Both the position numbers and the translations under genes were made by a program. The notes beneath the pieces are model-generated. The model ran no database searches, was not told the origin of the DNA, and worked only from the letters and a program-made list of their open reading frames with translations. Shown here piece by piece: positions 26,173 to 36,763 of a stretch of DNA of 64,000 bases. The stretch comes from Actinoalloteichus_B caeruleus (lineage in GTDB: Bacteria > Actinomycetota > Actinomycetes > Mycobacteriales > Pseudonocardiaceae), in assembly GCF_000718005.1 (NCBI RefSeq), contig NZ_JODV01000018.1, one strand, 5' to 3'. Numbering within the stretch: the first letter of the stretch is position 1; each line of letters begins with the position of its first letter.

Positions 26173-27756
26173 ATGCCGTCTTCCGTTCCTCTCCCGCGCG
26201 GCACCCGTTCCCCCGCACCCGTCGTCGTACCGCTGGCCGTCGCGATCCTCGCAGCCACCTCGTGCGCCGTCGCGAACAGCGGTGGAGGCGGGGACACCGG
26301 GGACGCCGGCGACACGCTCCGGATCGTCCTGGCCCAGGAACCTCCCACGCTCGAACCCTGCGAGGCCTCCCTGACCGACACCGGTGTGGTGGTCCGGTCC
26401 AACATCAGCGAACCCCTCATCGAGCGTGATCCCACGACGGGGGAGCTGGAACCCCTGCTCGCCACCACCTGGCGGCAGCGGACTCCCACCACGTGGGAAC
26501 TCGACCTCCGCCCCGACGTCACCTTCCACGACGGGACGACCATGACCTCGGAGGACGCCGCCTTCTCCATCGATCGGGCGGTGAACTCGGACCTGGCGTG
26601 CAACGTGGACGGCTACGTCTTCGGGGACGAGCGCCTCGAACTCGAGGTCGTCGACGAGCACCGCCTGGCGGTCACGACCACCGACCCCGACCCGATCCTG
26701 CCGCTGAGGCTCAGCTTCATCGAGGTCGTCCCCCGCACCACCAGCACCGAGGCGAAGGTGCGGGAACCGGTCGGGACCGGCCCCTACCTGATCGAGCGGT
26801 GGGAGACCGGGGTGTCCATCTCCCTGCGCCGCAACGACGACTACTGGGGGGAGCCGCCCGCCTACCCCCGGGCCAGGTACGTGTGGCGGTCGGAACCCAG
26901 CGTGCGCGCCGCCATGATCAACAACGGCGAGGCGGACCTCTCGACCGCCCTCAACCCCGAGGACGCGACCGAGGACAACTCGGTGGCCTACCCCAACAAC
27001 GAGACCACCGCCCTGCGGCTCGACGGCCGGGAGGCGCCGCTCGACGACATCCGCGTCCGCAGGGCGATCGGGTTGGCGATCGACCGGCGGGCCATCGTGG
27101 ACACCCTCTTCGACGGACTCGCCGACCCGGCCGCGCAACTCGTCCCCGACGGGGTCGTCGGGCACAACCCGGACCTGCCGATCGACCCACCTGACCCGGA
27201 CCGGGCCCGGGCCCTGATCGCCGAGGCCGCCGCCGACGGGGTACCCGTGGACCGGCGCATCACCCTCATCGCGCGCAACGCCCAGTTCCCGCGGGTCGCC
27301 GAGACCGCGGAGGCGATCCAGTACCAGCTGGCCTCGGTCGGGCTCGACGTGCGCATCCAGATGGCCGACACCGCCGCCCACCTCGAGTACCAGCTGCGCC
27401 CCTTCCCCGAGGACGTCGGCCCGGTCGCGCTGCTCGTCATGCACGGCAACCAGGCCGGCGACGCCGCCTTCACCACCAGCCAGTACCTGCTCAGCGACGG
27501 ACCCCAGTCGACCTTCGGCAGCCCCGAACTCGACCAGCTGATCTCCGAGGCCGGCGAGCTGTCCGACGACGCGCGGCAGGAGGCCTTCGCCGCGATCTTC
27601 GCCCACCAGAACGACACCCTCGTCCAGTACACGCACCTCGCGCACATGCGCGGGCTGCTCGGCCGGTCCCCGTCGATCCACTACGAACCGAACGCGGCCA
27701 CCGGCGACGAACTCCGCCTCGCCGAGGTCCGCCCCGCACGTGAGGAGGCACGCTGA
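26173..27756 (+). CDS. ABC transporter substrate-binding lipoprotein (peptide/opine/nickel family 5)
   Basis: A 527-residue solute-binding lipoprotein (SBP_bac_5 type). The signal sequence ends in the lipobox ATSC near residue 36. The mature protein has LRIVLAQEPPTLEPC, SEPLIERDPTTGELEPLLATTW, LRPDVTFHDGTTMTSEDAAFSIDRA and VGTGPYLIERW, all in family order. GGAGAGAC precedes the ATG. It heads a five-gene transport operon with two permeases and two ATPases. Family members carry oligopeptides but also sugars and sugar acids. Its position between two aldarate dehydratase modules, and the shared palindrome, suggest a sugar-acid ligand, which is inference. Confidence 0.92.
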   Translation: MPSSVPLPRGTRSPAPVVVPLAVAILAATSCAVANSGGGGDTGDAGDTLRIVLAQEPPTLEPCEASLTDTGVVVRSNISEPLIERDPTTGELEPLLATTWRQRTPTTWELDLRPDVTFHDGTTMTSEDAAFSIDRAVNSDLACNVDGYVFGDERLELEVVDEHRLAVTTTDPDPILPLRLSFIEVVPRTTSTEAKVREPVGTGPYLIERWETGVSISLRRNDDYWGEPPAYPRARYVWRSEPSVRAAMINNGEADLSTALNPEDATEDNSVAYPNNETTALRLDGREAPLDDIRVRRAIGLAIDRRAIVDTLFDGLADPAAQLVPDGVVGHNPDLPIDPPDPDRARALIAEAAADGVPVDRRITLIARNAQFPRVAETAEAIQYQLASVGLDVRIQMADTAAHLEYQLRPFPEDVGPVALLVMHGNQAGDAAFTTSQYLLSDGPQSTFGSPELDQLISEAGELSDDARQEAFAAIFAHQNDTLVQYTHLAHMRGLLGRSPSIHYEPNAATGDELRLAEVRPAREEAR

Positions 27757-27757
27757 C

Positions 27758-28687
27758 ATGCTGACGTTCCTGCGGCGCCGCGTCGTCTCCAGCGCCATCC
27801 CCCTCGTCTTCGTCGTCCTCGGCGTGTTCTGCCTCGCGCGCCTGACCGGCAACCCGGTCAACCTCTACCTGCCTTTGAGCGCGACCCCCGAACAACGCGC
27901 CGAGTTCGCGGCCGCCCACGGTTTCGACCAGCCGATCGTCACCCAGCTCGCCGACTACCTGACCTCCCTGCTGGTCCTCGACTTCGGCGAGTCGCTGCGG
28001 ACCGGGCAACCCGCCGCCGAGATGGTGCTGGCCGCCTTCCCCGCGACACTCCAACTGGCCGGCGTGACCATGCTCATCGCGATCGCCGGCGCCGTCCTGC
28101 TCGGCTGCGCCGCGGCCTACCGGCCGAACTCGCTGGCCGACCGGGTGGCCAGCATCCTGTCGATGACCGCCGCGTCCATCCCGGACTTCTGGTTCGCGAT
28201 CATGGGCGTGCTCGTCTTCGGGGTGACGCTCGAATGGCTTCCCACCTCCGGCGTCAGCGGCGGCCCGGAGGTGTGGATCCTGCCGATCGCGACGCTGCTC
28301 ATCCGCCCCTTCGGCGTTCTCGTCCAGGTCGTCCGGGGCGCGATGGTCACCGCGCTGGCCGCGCCTTACACCAAGGTGGCCCGGAGCAAGGGGGCGAGCG
28401 AGAAGCGCGTGGTGTTCGGGCACGCCCTCCGCAACGCCGCGATGCCGGCCCTCACCGTCGCCGGCGACCTGACCATCGGACTCGTCAACGGCGCCGTCGT
28501 CGTCGAGACCATCTTCGGGTGGCCCGGCATCGGCAAGCTCATGATCGACTCCATCCTGCAACGAGACTTCGCCGTCCTCCAGGCCGCGGTGCTGATCACC
28601 GCGCTGACCATCTTCGCGTTGAACATCCTGATCGACGTCTGCTACGCGCTGCTCGACTCGCGCGTCCGCCAGACCGTGCCGGCCTGA
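27758..28687 (+). CDS. ABC transporter permease (DppB/OppB type)
   Basis: A 309-residue inner-membrane permease with about six helices. It opens with LRRRVVSSAIPLVFVVLGVF, and its large outside loop begins LTGNPVNLYLP, both standard for DppB. The cytoplasmic coupling motif appears as YTKVARSKGASEKRVVFGHALRNA, and the end has VVVETIFGWPGIGKLMIDSI. GAGGAGG precedes the ATG, which follows the stop of the binding-protein gene by one base. It pairs with the next permease. Confidence 0.93.
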   Translation: MLTFLRRRVVSSAIPLVFVVLGVFCLARLTGNPVNLYLPLSATPEQRAEFAAAHGFDQPIVTQLADYLTSLLVLDFGESLRTGQPAAEMVLAAFPATLQLAGVTMLIAIAGAVLLGCAAAYRPNSLADRVASILSMTAASIPDFWFAIMGVLVFGVTLEWLPTSGVSGGPEVWILPIATLLIRPFGVLVQVVRGAMVTALAAPYTKVARSKGASEKRVVFGHALRNAAMPALTVAGDLTIGLVNGAVVVETIFGWPGIGKLMIDSILQRDFAVLQAAVLITALTIFALNILIDVCYALLDSRVRQTVPA

Positions 28688-28701
28688 GCCGAGGAGGCGC
28701 C

Positions 28702-29661
28702 ATGACCACCACACCGGGAGGACGACGTCGGCGGAACCCGTCCGGCGCGCGCACCGGCCCACCGCGTTGGTGGACCCTGCTCGGCGGCGACCGGGTCGCG
28801 GTCTGCGCGGCCGTCGTGCTCACCCTGGTCCTCCTGACCGCGCTGCTCGGCCCGCTGCTGATCGGCGACCGGGCCATCCGCCAGGACCTCGACGCCTCAC
28901 TGCGCCCACCCTCCCTCGACCACGGGTTCTTCGGGCTGCTGGGGACCGACGTCCTGGGGCGCAGCGTGCTCGCCCGCCTCATCGAAGCCGCGGGGACCAC
29001 GCTGTCCGTCGCCGTGCCCGCCGTGCTGTGCTCACTGGTCGTCGGGTCGGCCGTCGGCATGTGGGCCGGCTACCACGGCGGCCGGCGGGAGAGCGTCGCC
29101 ATGCGGGTCGCCGACGTCATCCTGAGCTTCCCGTCCCTGCTGTTGGCCGTGGTCGTGCTCTACGTGTTCGAACCCAGCGTCGCCAACCTGGTGCTGATCC
29201 TCGCCATCGCCCGCGTCCCCATCTACCTGCGCACCGCGCGGGCCGAGTCGGCCGAGATCAGGAGCAGGCTGTTCGTCGACGCGGCCCGCACCTTCGGCAC
29301 CCGCTCCGGAGCGACGATCGTGCGGCACATCCTGCCGATCGTCCTGCCGACGCTGCTCACCGTCGCGACGCTGGACTTCTGCTTCGTGATGCTCACCGAA
29401 TCCTCGCTGAGCTTCCTCGGCATCGGGATCCAACCACCGGAGGTCAGCTGGGGGCTGATGGTCGCCCAGGGGCGTCAGTACCTCCAGACCGCCTGGTGGA
29501 TCGCGGTGCTCCCCGGCGTCGCCATCGTCATGACCACCGTCTCGGCCACCATCCTCGCCGCCTGGGCGCGCCTGGCCACCGACCCCGCCCAGCGCTGGCG
29601 GCTCACCCTGCCCCGAGGGCGCCGCCGGCGGCCCGCCACCACCGGAGAGGGCACCCCATGA
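28702..29661 (+). CDS. ABC transporter permease (DppC/OppC type)
   Basis: A 319-residue permease of the DppC type: an N-terminal basic cytoplasmic segment, first helix at about 34-54, then the outside segment with FFGLLGTDVLGRSVLARLIEA, the family hallmark. The coupling motif is AESAEIRSRLFVDAARTFGTRS, followed by ESSLSFLGIGIQPPEVSWGLMV. GAGGAGG precedes the ATG. It lies 14 bp after the first permease gene. With its partner it forms the membrane channel of the importer. Confidence 0.93.
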   Translation: MTTTPGGRRRRNPSGARTGPPRWWTLLGGDRVAVCAAVVLTLVLLTALLGPLLIGDRAIRQDLDASLRPPSLDHGFFGLLGTDVLGRSVLARLIEAAGTTLSVAVPAVLCSLVVGSAVGMWAGYHGGRRESVAMRVADVILSFPSLLLAVVVLYVFEPSVANLVLILAIARVPIYLRTARAESAEIRSRLFVDAARTFGTRSGATIVRHILPIVLPTLLTVATLDFCFVMLTESSLSFLGIGIQPPEVSWGLMVAQGRQYLQTAWWIAVLPGVAIVMTTVSATILAAWARLATDPAQRWRLTLPRGRRRRPATTGEGTP

Positions 29662-30675
29662 CCCCGACCGCCGCCCCGCCCGCCCGCCAACCGGAACCCG
29701 GCGCACCGCCACCCGCGTTGCGGGTCGAGGGCCTCACCGTCGACCTGACCACACCGACCGGCGAGCTGCGCGCCGTCGACGGAGTCGGCTTCAGCGTCCA
29801 CAAGGGGCGAACGCTCGCCCTGCTCGGGGAGTCCGGCTGCGGCAAGTCCATGACCGCTCAGGCGGTGGTGGGCCTCCTCGACCCCGTCGCCCGCGTGACC
29901 GGCGGCACCGCCCACGTCAACGGGACCGAAGTCCTGGGGCTCAGCCGCTCCCAGCGCGCCAGGCTCGCCGGGCCCGTCCTGTCCATCGTCTTCCAGGACG
30001 CGCTCACCGCCATGAACCCGGTGCGGACCGTGGGCGCCCAACTCGCCGAACCCTTCCGCATCCACCGAGGACTCTCCCGGCGGGCGGCACGGGAGCGGGC
30101 CGTCGAACTGATGGACGGCGTCGGCATCCCCGAACCCCGGGCCAGGGCCCGGTCCTACCCGCACCAGTTCTCGGGGGGGATGCGCCAACGCCTGCTCATC
30201 GCGATGGCGGTGGCCCTGGAACCCGACGTCCTCATCGCGGACGAACCGACCACGGCCCTGGACGTCACCGTGCAGGCCCAGGTGATGGAACTCCTCGCCG
30301 ACCTCCAGGCCCGGCAGGGCATGGCCCTCGTCCTCATCACCCACGACCTCTCCGTCGTCGCCGAACACGCCGACGAGGTAGCCGTCATGTACGCCGGGCA
30401 CGTCGTGGAGACCGGACCGGTCACCGAGGTGTTCACCCACCCCCGCCACCCCTACACGCGGGGGCTGCTCGACTCCGTGCCCGAGCGGGCCGCGAAGGGG
30501 CGACCGCTGCACGCCGTGCCCGGCAGCCCACCGGAGCTGGGCTCCATCCCCACCGGCTGCGTGTTCCAGAGCCGTTGCCCGCTCGCCGCCGACGTCTGCG
30601 CCGCCGAGCGCCCCCGACCGCGTCCCACCGGACCGTCCCGCGCGGCGGCCTGCCACCGTTCCGAGGAGCTCGCCA

Positions 30676-30683
<8 letters not shown>
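29658..30683 (+). CDS. ABC transporter ATP-binding protein (DppD type)
   Basis: A 341-residue ATPase with Walker A GESGCGKSM, signature FSGGMRQRLLIAMA, Walker B VLIADEPTTALDV and the switch His in LVLITHDLSVVAEHAD. The C-terminal HPYTRGLLDSVP segment and a tail with Cys residues (GCVFQSRCPLAADVC) are typical of oligopeptide-type ATPases, whose tail can bind an iron-sulfur cluster. ATG 29658 overlaps the previous stop by 4 bp. It forms a heterodimer with the next gene product to power import. Confidence 0.94.
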
Positions 30684-31709
<1,026 letters not shown>

Positions 31710-31713
<4 letters not shown>

Positions 31714-32426
31714 GCGGCGCGGAGTTCTGGCTGCTCAGCGCGGTCGTCCTCCTCGGAGCGCTCGCCCAGGCCTCGATCGGGTTCGGACTGGGCCTGCTCG
31801 CCGCCCCGGTGGTGGCCCTGGTCGATCCCACACTCGTGCCCGTCACCCTGATCCTGCTCGCGACCGGGGTGACCGCCACCGTCCTGGTGCTGGACCGGCA
31901 ACACGTCGACCTGCGGGGGACCGGCATCGCCCTCGGCGGCCGGGTCGTGGGAACGGTGGCGGGTGCCGCCCTGGTCGCCGCGTTGCCCGCCCGGGCGCTG
32001 GCGGTCGCCGTGGGAGTCGTCGTCCTGCTCGGGGTGGTCGCCACCGCCGGGGGCCTCACGCCACGCCCCACCACCCGGGCCGTCGCCCTCGCGGGCGCGG
32101 TCTCCGGTCTGATGGGCACCGCCACGTCCATCGGGGGGCCGCCGATGGCGATGGTCTGGCAGGGGATGGCCGGCCCCCGTCTGCGAGGCACGATGAGCGG
32201 GTTCTTCCTCGTGGGTTCCCTGCTCAGCCTCGCCGCCCTCGCCGTCGCCGGCAACGTCGAGATCACCACCCTCCAGCACACCCTGTGGCTGCTGCCCGCC
32301 GCCCTGGCCGGGGTGCTCCTCGCCCGCCGCGTCTCCGGAGCCCTCGACAGCCGACGTTCCCGCACCGCCGCGATGGCGCTGGCCAGCATCGGTGCCGTGG
32401 TCCTGATCGGCCAACAGGTGCTCTGA
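31710..32426 (+). CDS. TauE/SafE family transporter (anion permease)
   Basis: A 238-residue membrane protein with about seven to eight helices. It shows the duplicated TauE/SafE pattern: ALAQASIGFGLGLLAAPVVALVDP in the first half and GLMGTATSIGGPPMAMVWQG in the second. Members export or import sulfonates, sulfite or organic anions. ATG 31710 overlaps the stop of the ATPase gene by 4 bp, so it belongs to the same transcript. In this setting it may export an organic acid product or take up a related anion; that is inference. The 232 bp after it hold no gene. Confidence 0.9.
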
Positions 32427-32658
32427 CCAGGCCATCCACCACAGCTGTTCCGGTCAGGGCTGGCGCTGTCCGGGAACCGGGCGGCGGGGTTGGTCGCGGC
32501 CGGTCGCCTGGTCGCGGGGCGCCGGTGACGAGGCGAGTCGCCCTGTCGAGGGCGAAGCCGCGCCCCCGGCCACCCGGGGTGCCCGCGCTGCCGCCCTACC
32601 TGACGAGGGGCCTCGCCTCCGAGGCACAGCCGTGAGCGGTCACCGCGACCGGGGCGCC

Positions 32659-33864
32659 TCAGATGTCCCGGACGAAGATGATGGCGTCGATCTGGTCGGT
32701 GGTGGCCGGGTCGAGCGGGAAGTAGGTGTGGTCAGCCGGGACGCGTGGCGCTGGTTCCCGGTCGAGAGCCGAGGCGAGACGGGCGGGATCGACGACGGTG
32801 CGGGCGTCGGGGAGGGTCGACAACAGCCCTTCGAGGCTGTCGGGCCGGGGAACGTCGGAGCCCCGGGTGCCGAAGGCGGTGGCGGTGAAGGCGTACTGGT
32901 CGCCGAGGCGTGCGGCGGTGATCGAGCCGGCGCTCCACCACTCCAGCGTTCGGCCCGCGAGAGACCCCCAGCCCTCCGGCAGCAGCCAGCGGCTCCTGTC
33001 CTTCTGCAGGTGGCGGTTGTGGGCGTAGGCGAGAGTGGGGCCGCGAAGGGACTCGCGGTCGACGAGGGCGAGGAGGTTGTCAGCCATCATCGTCTCGCGC
33101 AGGCACATCAGTGTGCCGACGCGGGTGGGCGTGGTGTCTGCCATGCCCGCGTGGTAGCGCAGGAGTCCGGACGCGGCGCGGGCGCGCAGGCCGGCGCGCC
33201 ACCAGTCGTCGTGGGAGCCAGCCGTCGTCAGGTGGGGCGCGTGCGCGGTGAGCAGCACGCCCAGGTCGTCCGCGATCAGGCGCAGTTCCTGGGCTTCGGG
33301 GGTGCGGCCGACGGACCGCGTGGGATCGGTGGTGGCGGCCGGGTTGGTCCAGTCCTCGTCGGGACCGAGCAGCTCGTCGAGCGTCTCGCGGCTGTGGGCC
33401 AGGTCGAGATGGGAGGCGAGGTAGTCGTGCAGCGCGGTGAGAGCTGGGCGGGGGCTGGCGGCGCCGGTCATCTCCACGGGCCCGTCGAAGCCGTAGAAGC
33501 GGACCCGTTCGTGCGGCGGCCGTCTTTCGTTGTGGGCTCGCAGCCAGCGCACGAGCTCGCGGTTGGCGGGTGAGTCACCGAGGCCGTGGCTGAAGCCCCG
33601 GCTCATCGCGTCGTCGAGGGTGCCGGTGCCGTCGGTGACGTACGCGTCCGCGACCAGGGCGGCCAGGCAGTCGCTCTCGACGGCGATGGAGCGGTAGCCC
33701 TCGTGTTCGACGAGGTGGCGGAAGAGCTCGTTGCGCAGCTCGGGGAAGACCTCGACACCGTGGGTGGGCTCGCCGAGGCCGAGCAGGCGGGTGGTGGGCG
33801 GCAGGAGCGCGGTGAGGGAAGTCCCGGTGACGGGCTGGGTCGCGTTCCGGATCAGAACTGCCAT
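32659..33864 (-). CDS. Erythromycin esterase family protein
   Basis: A 401-residue protein of the erythromycin esterase (Ere) superfamily. Motifs in order: LLGLGEPTHGVEVF (E32, H35), SIAVESDCLAALVAD, VRFYGFDGPVEMTG, ETMMADNLLAL and LAYAHNRHLQKD. The His and Glu residues correspond to the metal-independent catalytic centre of EreA/EreB. True Ere enzymes hydrolyse the macrolide lactone, but most homologues have unproven substrates, so resistance should not be assumed. A TAAGGT element 7 bp upstream suggests a leaderless transcript. It lies on its own inside an aldarate catabolic region, facing the TauE-like gene. Confidence 0.88.
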   Translation of the reverse strand: MAVLIRNATQPVTGTSLTALLPPTTRLLGLGEPTHGVEVFPELRNELFRHLVEHEGYRSIAVESDCLAALVADAYVTDGTGTLDDAMSRGFSHGLGDSPANRELVRWLRAHNERRPPHERVRFYGFDGPVEMTGAASPRPALTALHDYLASHLDLAHSRETLDELLGPDEDWTNPAATTDPTRSVGRTPEAQELRLIADDLGVLLTAHAPHLTTAGSHDDWWRAGLRARAASGLLRYHAGMADTTPTRVGTLMCLRETMMADNLLALVDRESLRGPTLAYAHNRHLQKDRSRWLLPEGWGSLAGRTLEWWSAGSITAARLGDQYAFTATAFGTRGSDVPRPDSLEGLLSTLPDARTVVDPARLASALDREPAPRVPADHTYFPLDPATTDQIDAIIFVRDI

Positions 33865-33865
33865 G

Positions 33866-33887
33866 CGTTCGACCTTATCGTTGAACG
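33866..33887. promoter_or_regulatory. Inverted repeat at the erythromycin-esterase-like start
   Basis: CGTTC (33866-33870) and GAACG (33883-33887) flank 12 bp directly upstream of the start codon and cover the likely -10 element. It could be a repressor site. From 33888 to 34296 no gene or clear signal was found. Confidence 0.35.
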
Positions 33888-34296
33888 ACAGGTGTGGACT
33901 TCGGCCGCATTTCCCCTGGCGTCGTGCCGAATACCCTCAAAGCGGTCGCGGCCCATCGATCCGGTCCCGACACCGGCGAGCCGGGCTGGCTCGGCCGTGT
34001 GCGGTGGTGTCGGACTCCCGTTCGGGTTCCCGATCACCCGGCCAGCCGAACACGCGCCGCCCCCGGATGAGGTCGGCCGCCCAGCGACGACCAGGCCGGC
34101 GCTGGGGCGGGCGCGACTGGCCCGACCCGCCCTCCCGCCATCCGGCTGCCCGGGCACGTCCGGGATCGGAGAGCCCTACCGGGACACCTTCCCCGGCATC
34201 ACTGTGGCGCCGCGTCGCTCCGGGGTCTTCTCACCCGGGGTCCGAAGGCGGTGGCGGCGTCCCTCGGCCGCCGGGCGGGGCCCCCGAGCAGGAGGG

Positions 34297-35289
34297 TCAC
34301 GGCCGGACGCCGGCTCGCACGACGTTCTCCAACGGATGACCACTGGAGAGGCGGCCGATGTTCGCCGCGATGTCGCGGGCGCGGCCGGCGAAGGTCTCCA
34401 GGGTGTGGCCCGAATGGTGCGGGGTCATCACGACGTTGTCGAGCGCGTCGAAGGGCCGCGAGTAGCCCCGGGCGCCCAGCCCGTCCTTCGGGTGGCCCCA
34501 CCAGACGTCCAGCGCGGCACCGCCGATGCGCCGTTCCGCCAGCGCCTCGTACAGCGCGTCCTCGTCGATGATCGGCCCCCGCGACACGTTGACCAGCACC
34601 GCGTCCGGGCGCATCGCCGCCAGCTCCGCCGCACCCACCAGCCCCCGGGTCTCCGCCGACAGCGGGACGGTCAGGACGACCAGGTCCGAGGACGCCAACA
34701 GGTCCGGCAGGCGGTCCTGGCCGTCGACCCGGTCCACCACCACCCCCGGCGGAACCGGGGCACCCGGGTCGCGCCGCACGGCCCGCACCCGCATCCCCAG
34801 GGCGCTGGCCGCCCTGGCGACCGCACCCCCGATCTCACCCATGCCCACCAGGCCCACCGTCCGCCCGGCGAGGGTGCCCCCCAGGGGGACCGCCGGGTCG
34901 AGCGCGACCGACTCCCACCGACCGGCCCGCAGTGACCGGTCGGCGCGCGGCACCCGGCGGAACAGCATGATCGCGGCCATCACCACGTACTCGGCGATCG
35001 ACCGGCCGTGGTGGAAGGTGTTGCACACGTGGACCGCCGGGGCCAGCGCGTCCAGCGCGACCCGGTCCACCCCCGCCCCGGTCACGTGCACCAGCCGCAG
35101 GGCGGGGGCGGCCCCGGCCATCTCCGCCGACACCCGGGAGGCCACCAGCACCTCGGCGTCACCGAGGCGGGAGATGACCTCCTCGTCCGGCCGGCCCACC
35201 AGGAACTCCCAGTCGTGGCCGTCGCTCCCGCCCCGGGTCAGCACGTCCCGGAACCTGTCGATGATGGGGTCGGTGAGCACGATCCGCAT
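34297..35289 (-). CDS. D-isomer-specific 2-hydroxyacid dehydrogenase (aldarate cluster copy 2)
   Basis: A 330-residue NAD(P)-dependent dehydrogenase with cofactor motif TVGLVGMGEIGGAVA, catalytic Arg in NVSRGPIIDEDAL and His in VVMTPHHSGHT. The usual EEP/NEP glutamate motif after DVW is replaced by WWGHPKDG, a pattern of a distinct subfamily in which the acid residue must come from elsewhere. It follows the second acid-sugar dehydratase by 53 bp, mirroring the order at 21.7-24 kb although the two proteins differ considerably. It is likely active on a 2-oxoacid formed in that branch. The substrate is not inferable. Confidence 0.9.
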   Translation of the reverse strand: MRIVLTDPIIDRFRDVLTRGGSDGHDWEFLVGRPDEEVISRLGDAEVLVASRVSAEMAGAAPALRLVHVTGAGVDRVALDALAPAVHVCNTFHHGRSIAEYVVMAAIMLFRRVPRADRSLRAGRWESVALDPAVPLGGTLAGRTVGLVGMGEIGGAVARAASALGMRVRAVRRDPGAPVPPGVVVDRVDGQDRLPDLLASSDLVVLTVPLSAETRGLVGAAELAAMRPDAVLVNVSRGPIIDEDALYEALAERRIGGAALDVWWGHPKDGLGARGYSRPFDALDNVVMTPHHSGHTLETFAGRARDIAANIGRLSSGHPLENVVRAGVRP

Positions 35290-35342
35290 CGGACGGACTC
35301 CTCCCGTGTCGCGCGTGCCCGAGCCCCGGTGGCCGTCGCCGG

Positions 35343-36629
35343 TCACCAGCGGGGCGCGGTCGGGTCGAACGCGGGCTCGAAACGGCGCAGGTACCCGGTG
35401 TCGTCCCGCTCCCGGATGCCGCAGGACAGGTAGCGCTCGTGGAGCCGGGCCAGCGCGTCGCGGTCGAGTTCCACGCCCAGCCCGGGAGCGGTCGGCACCG
35501 GGACCGCTCCCGCCTCGAAGCGCAGCGCGCCCGGCACGACCACGTCGTCCTCGGGGTGTTTCCACGGCCAGTGCGTGTCGCACGCGTAGGTGAGGTTCGG
35601 CGTGGCCGCCGCGAGGTGGGTCATCGCGGCGAGGCTGATGCCCAGGTGCGAGTTCGAGTGCATCGACAGCCCGAGCGCGAACGTGTCGCAGATCCCCGCC
35701 AACGTCCTGGAGCGGTGCAGACCACCCCAGAAGTGGTGGTCGGAGAGGACCACGCCCACCGCCGAACGGGCGACGGCGGGCCTGACGTGGTCGAAGGCGA
35801 CGACGCACATGTTCGTCGCCAGCGGAGTCGACACCGCCTCGGCGACCCTGGCCATGCCCTCGATGCCCGTGGTCGGGTCCTCCAGGTACTCGATGACGCC
35901 GTCGAGTTCGCGGCCGACGCGGATGGCGGTCTCCACGCTCCAGGCACCGTTGGGGTCGACCCGCAGCGGGTGGTCCGGGAAGGCCTCCCGCAGGGCGTGG
36001 ATCGCGGCGACCTCCTCCTCGGGCGGGAACACGCCGCCCTTGAGCTTGATCGCGCCGAACCCGTACTCGTCGACCATGCGGCGGGCCTGCGCGACGATCT
36101 GGTCCGGGGTGAGCGCCTCACCCCAGTGGTCCGGCTCGGCCCCCGGGTGCCCGGCCCACTTGTAGAAGAGGTAGGCGCTGTAGTCGACCCGGTCGCGGAC
36201 CGCTCCGCCCAACAGGTCGCTCACGGGTCGGCCGAGCGCCTTGCCCTGGATGTCCAGGCACGCCACCTCGAAGGGGGAGAGCACCCGGTCGGCGGTGCTG
36301 CTGCCGGTGACCATGCCGCTCATCCCGTGGCCACGCGTGCCGTGGTCCCCGGCCACCACCGCCCGCACCCGGCGAGCCAGCTCGTTGAGGTGCCAGACGT
36401 CGACGCCCACGAGAGCGGCACCGGCGAGGCGCAGCCGGTCGAGGTGCCCGGCGTCGCCGTAGGTCTCGCCCAACCCGGTCAGGCCCGAGTCCGTCAGGAC
36501 CTCGATGACCGCGCGCAGCGCGAACGGTTCGTGGACCCCGACCGTGTTGAGCAGGGGCAGGTCCCGGAAGGCGACCGGGGTGATCCGCACCTCCCGGATG
36601 CGGTGCTCCATCATGGCCGCGTCGCGCAT
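35343..36629 (-). CDS. Enolase-superfamily acid sugar dehydratase (GlucD-like paralogue)
   Basis: A 428-residue enolase-superfamily enzyme of the glucarate dehydratase subgroup. It retains K195 and K197 (AIKLKGGV), D225 (VDPNGAW), E250 (YLEDPTTG), the SDHHFWGG segment, H324 in MHSNSHLG and CDTHWPWK. So it should dehydrate a hexarate or related acid sugar, but it is clearly different from the gudD product, and its natural substrate may not be glucarate. GGAGG precedes ATG 36629. A 16-bp palindrome upstream matches the one at the ABC operon, and the IclR gene lies just upstream on the same strand. Confidence 0.9.
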   Translation of the reverse strand: MRDAAMMEHRIREVRITPVAFRDLPLLNTVGVHEPFALRAVIEVLTDSGLTGLGETYGDAGHLDRLRLAGAALVGVDVWHLNELARRVRAVVAGDHGTRGHGMSGMVTGSSTADRVLSPFEVACLDIQGKALGRPVSDLLGGAVRDRVDYSAYLFYKWAGHPGAEPDHWGEALTPDQIVAQARRMVDEYGFGAIKLKGGVFPPEEEVAAIHALREAFPDHPLRVDPNGAWSVETAIRVGRELDGVIEYLEDPTTGIEGMARVAEAVSTPLATNMCVVAFDHVRPAVARSAVGVVLSDHHFWGGLHRSRTLAGICDTFALGLSMHSNSHLGISLAAMTHLAAATPNLTYACDTHWPWKHPEDDVVVPGALRFEAGAVPVPTAPGLGVELDRDALARLHERYLSCGIRERDDTGYLRRFEPAFDPTAPRW

Positions 36630-36701
36630 CCTGTTCCTCCGGCTGTACGGCCGACCCGGGGCCGGCGAACGGCGGGTACCGCCGCAGCCTAACCGCCGAT
36701 T

Positions 36702-36717
36702 GTCCACATGGGTAGAC
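36702..36717. promoter_or_regulatory. 16-bp palindrome-like operator upstream of the second dehydratase
   Basis: GTCCACATGGGTAGAC ends in complementary arms (GTCC/GTAGAC-type) and agrees, as its reverse complement, at 12 of 16 positions with the element at 26056-26071. It lies in the 134-bp gap between the IclR gene and the dehydratase. It is a candidate IclR site. Confidence 0.6.
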
Positions 36718-36763
36718 GCGATCCACGGGGGAAGACGCCAGGTGGTGGGGTGCCCCCGTCCCG

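Noticed and set aside
32659..33864. Calling the Ere-family gene a macrolide resistance determinant
   Set aside because: Most homologues have no shown macrolide activity, and the neighbourhood gives no support.
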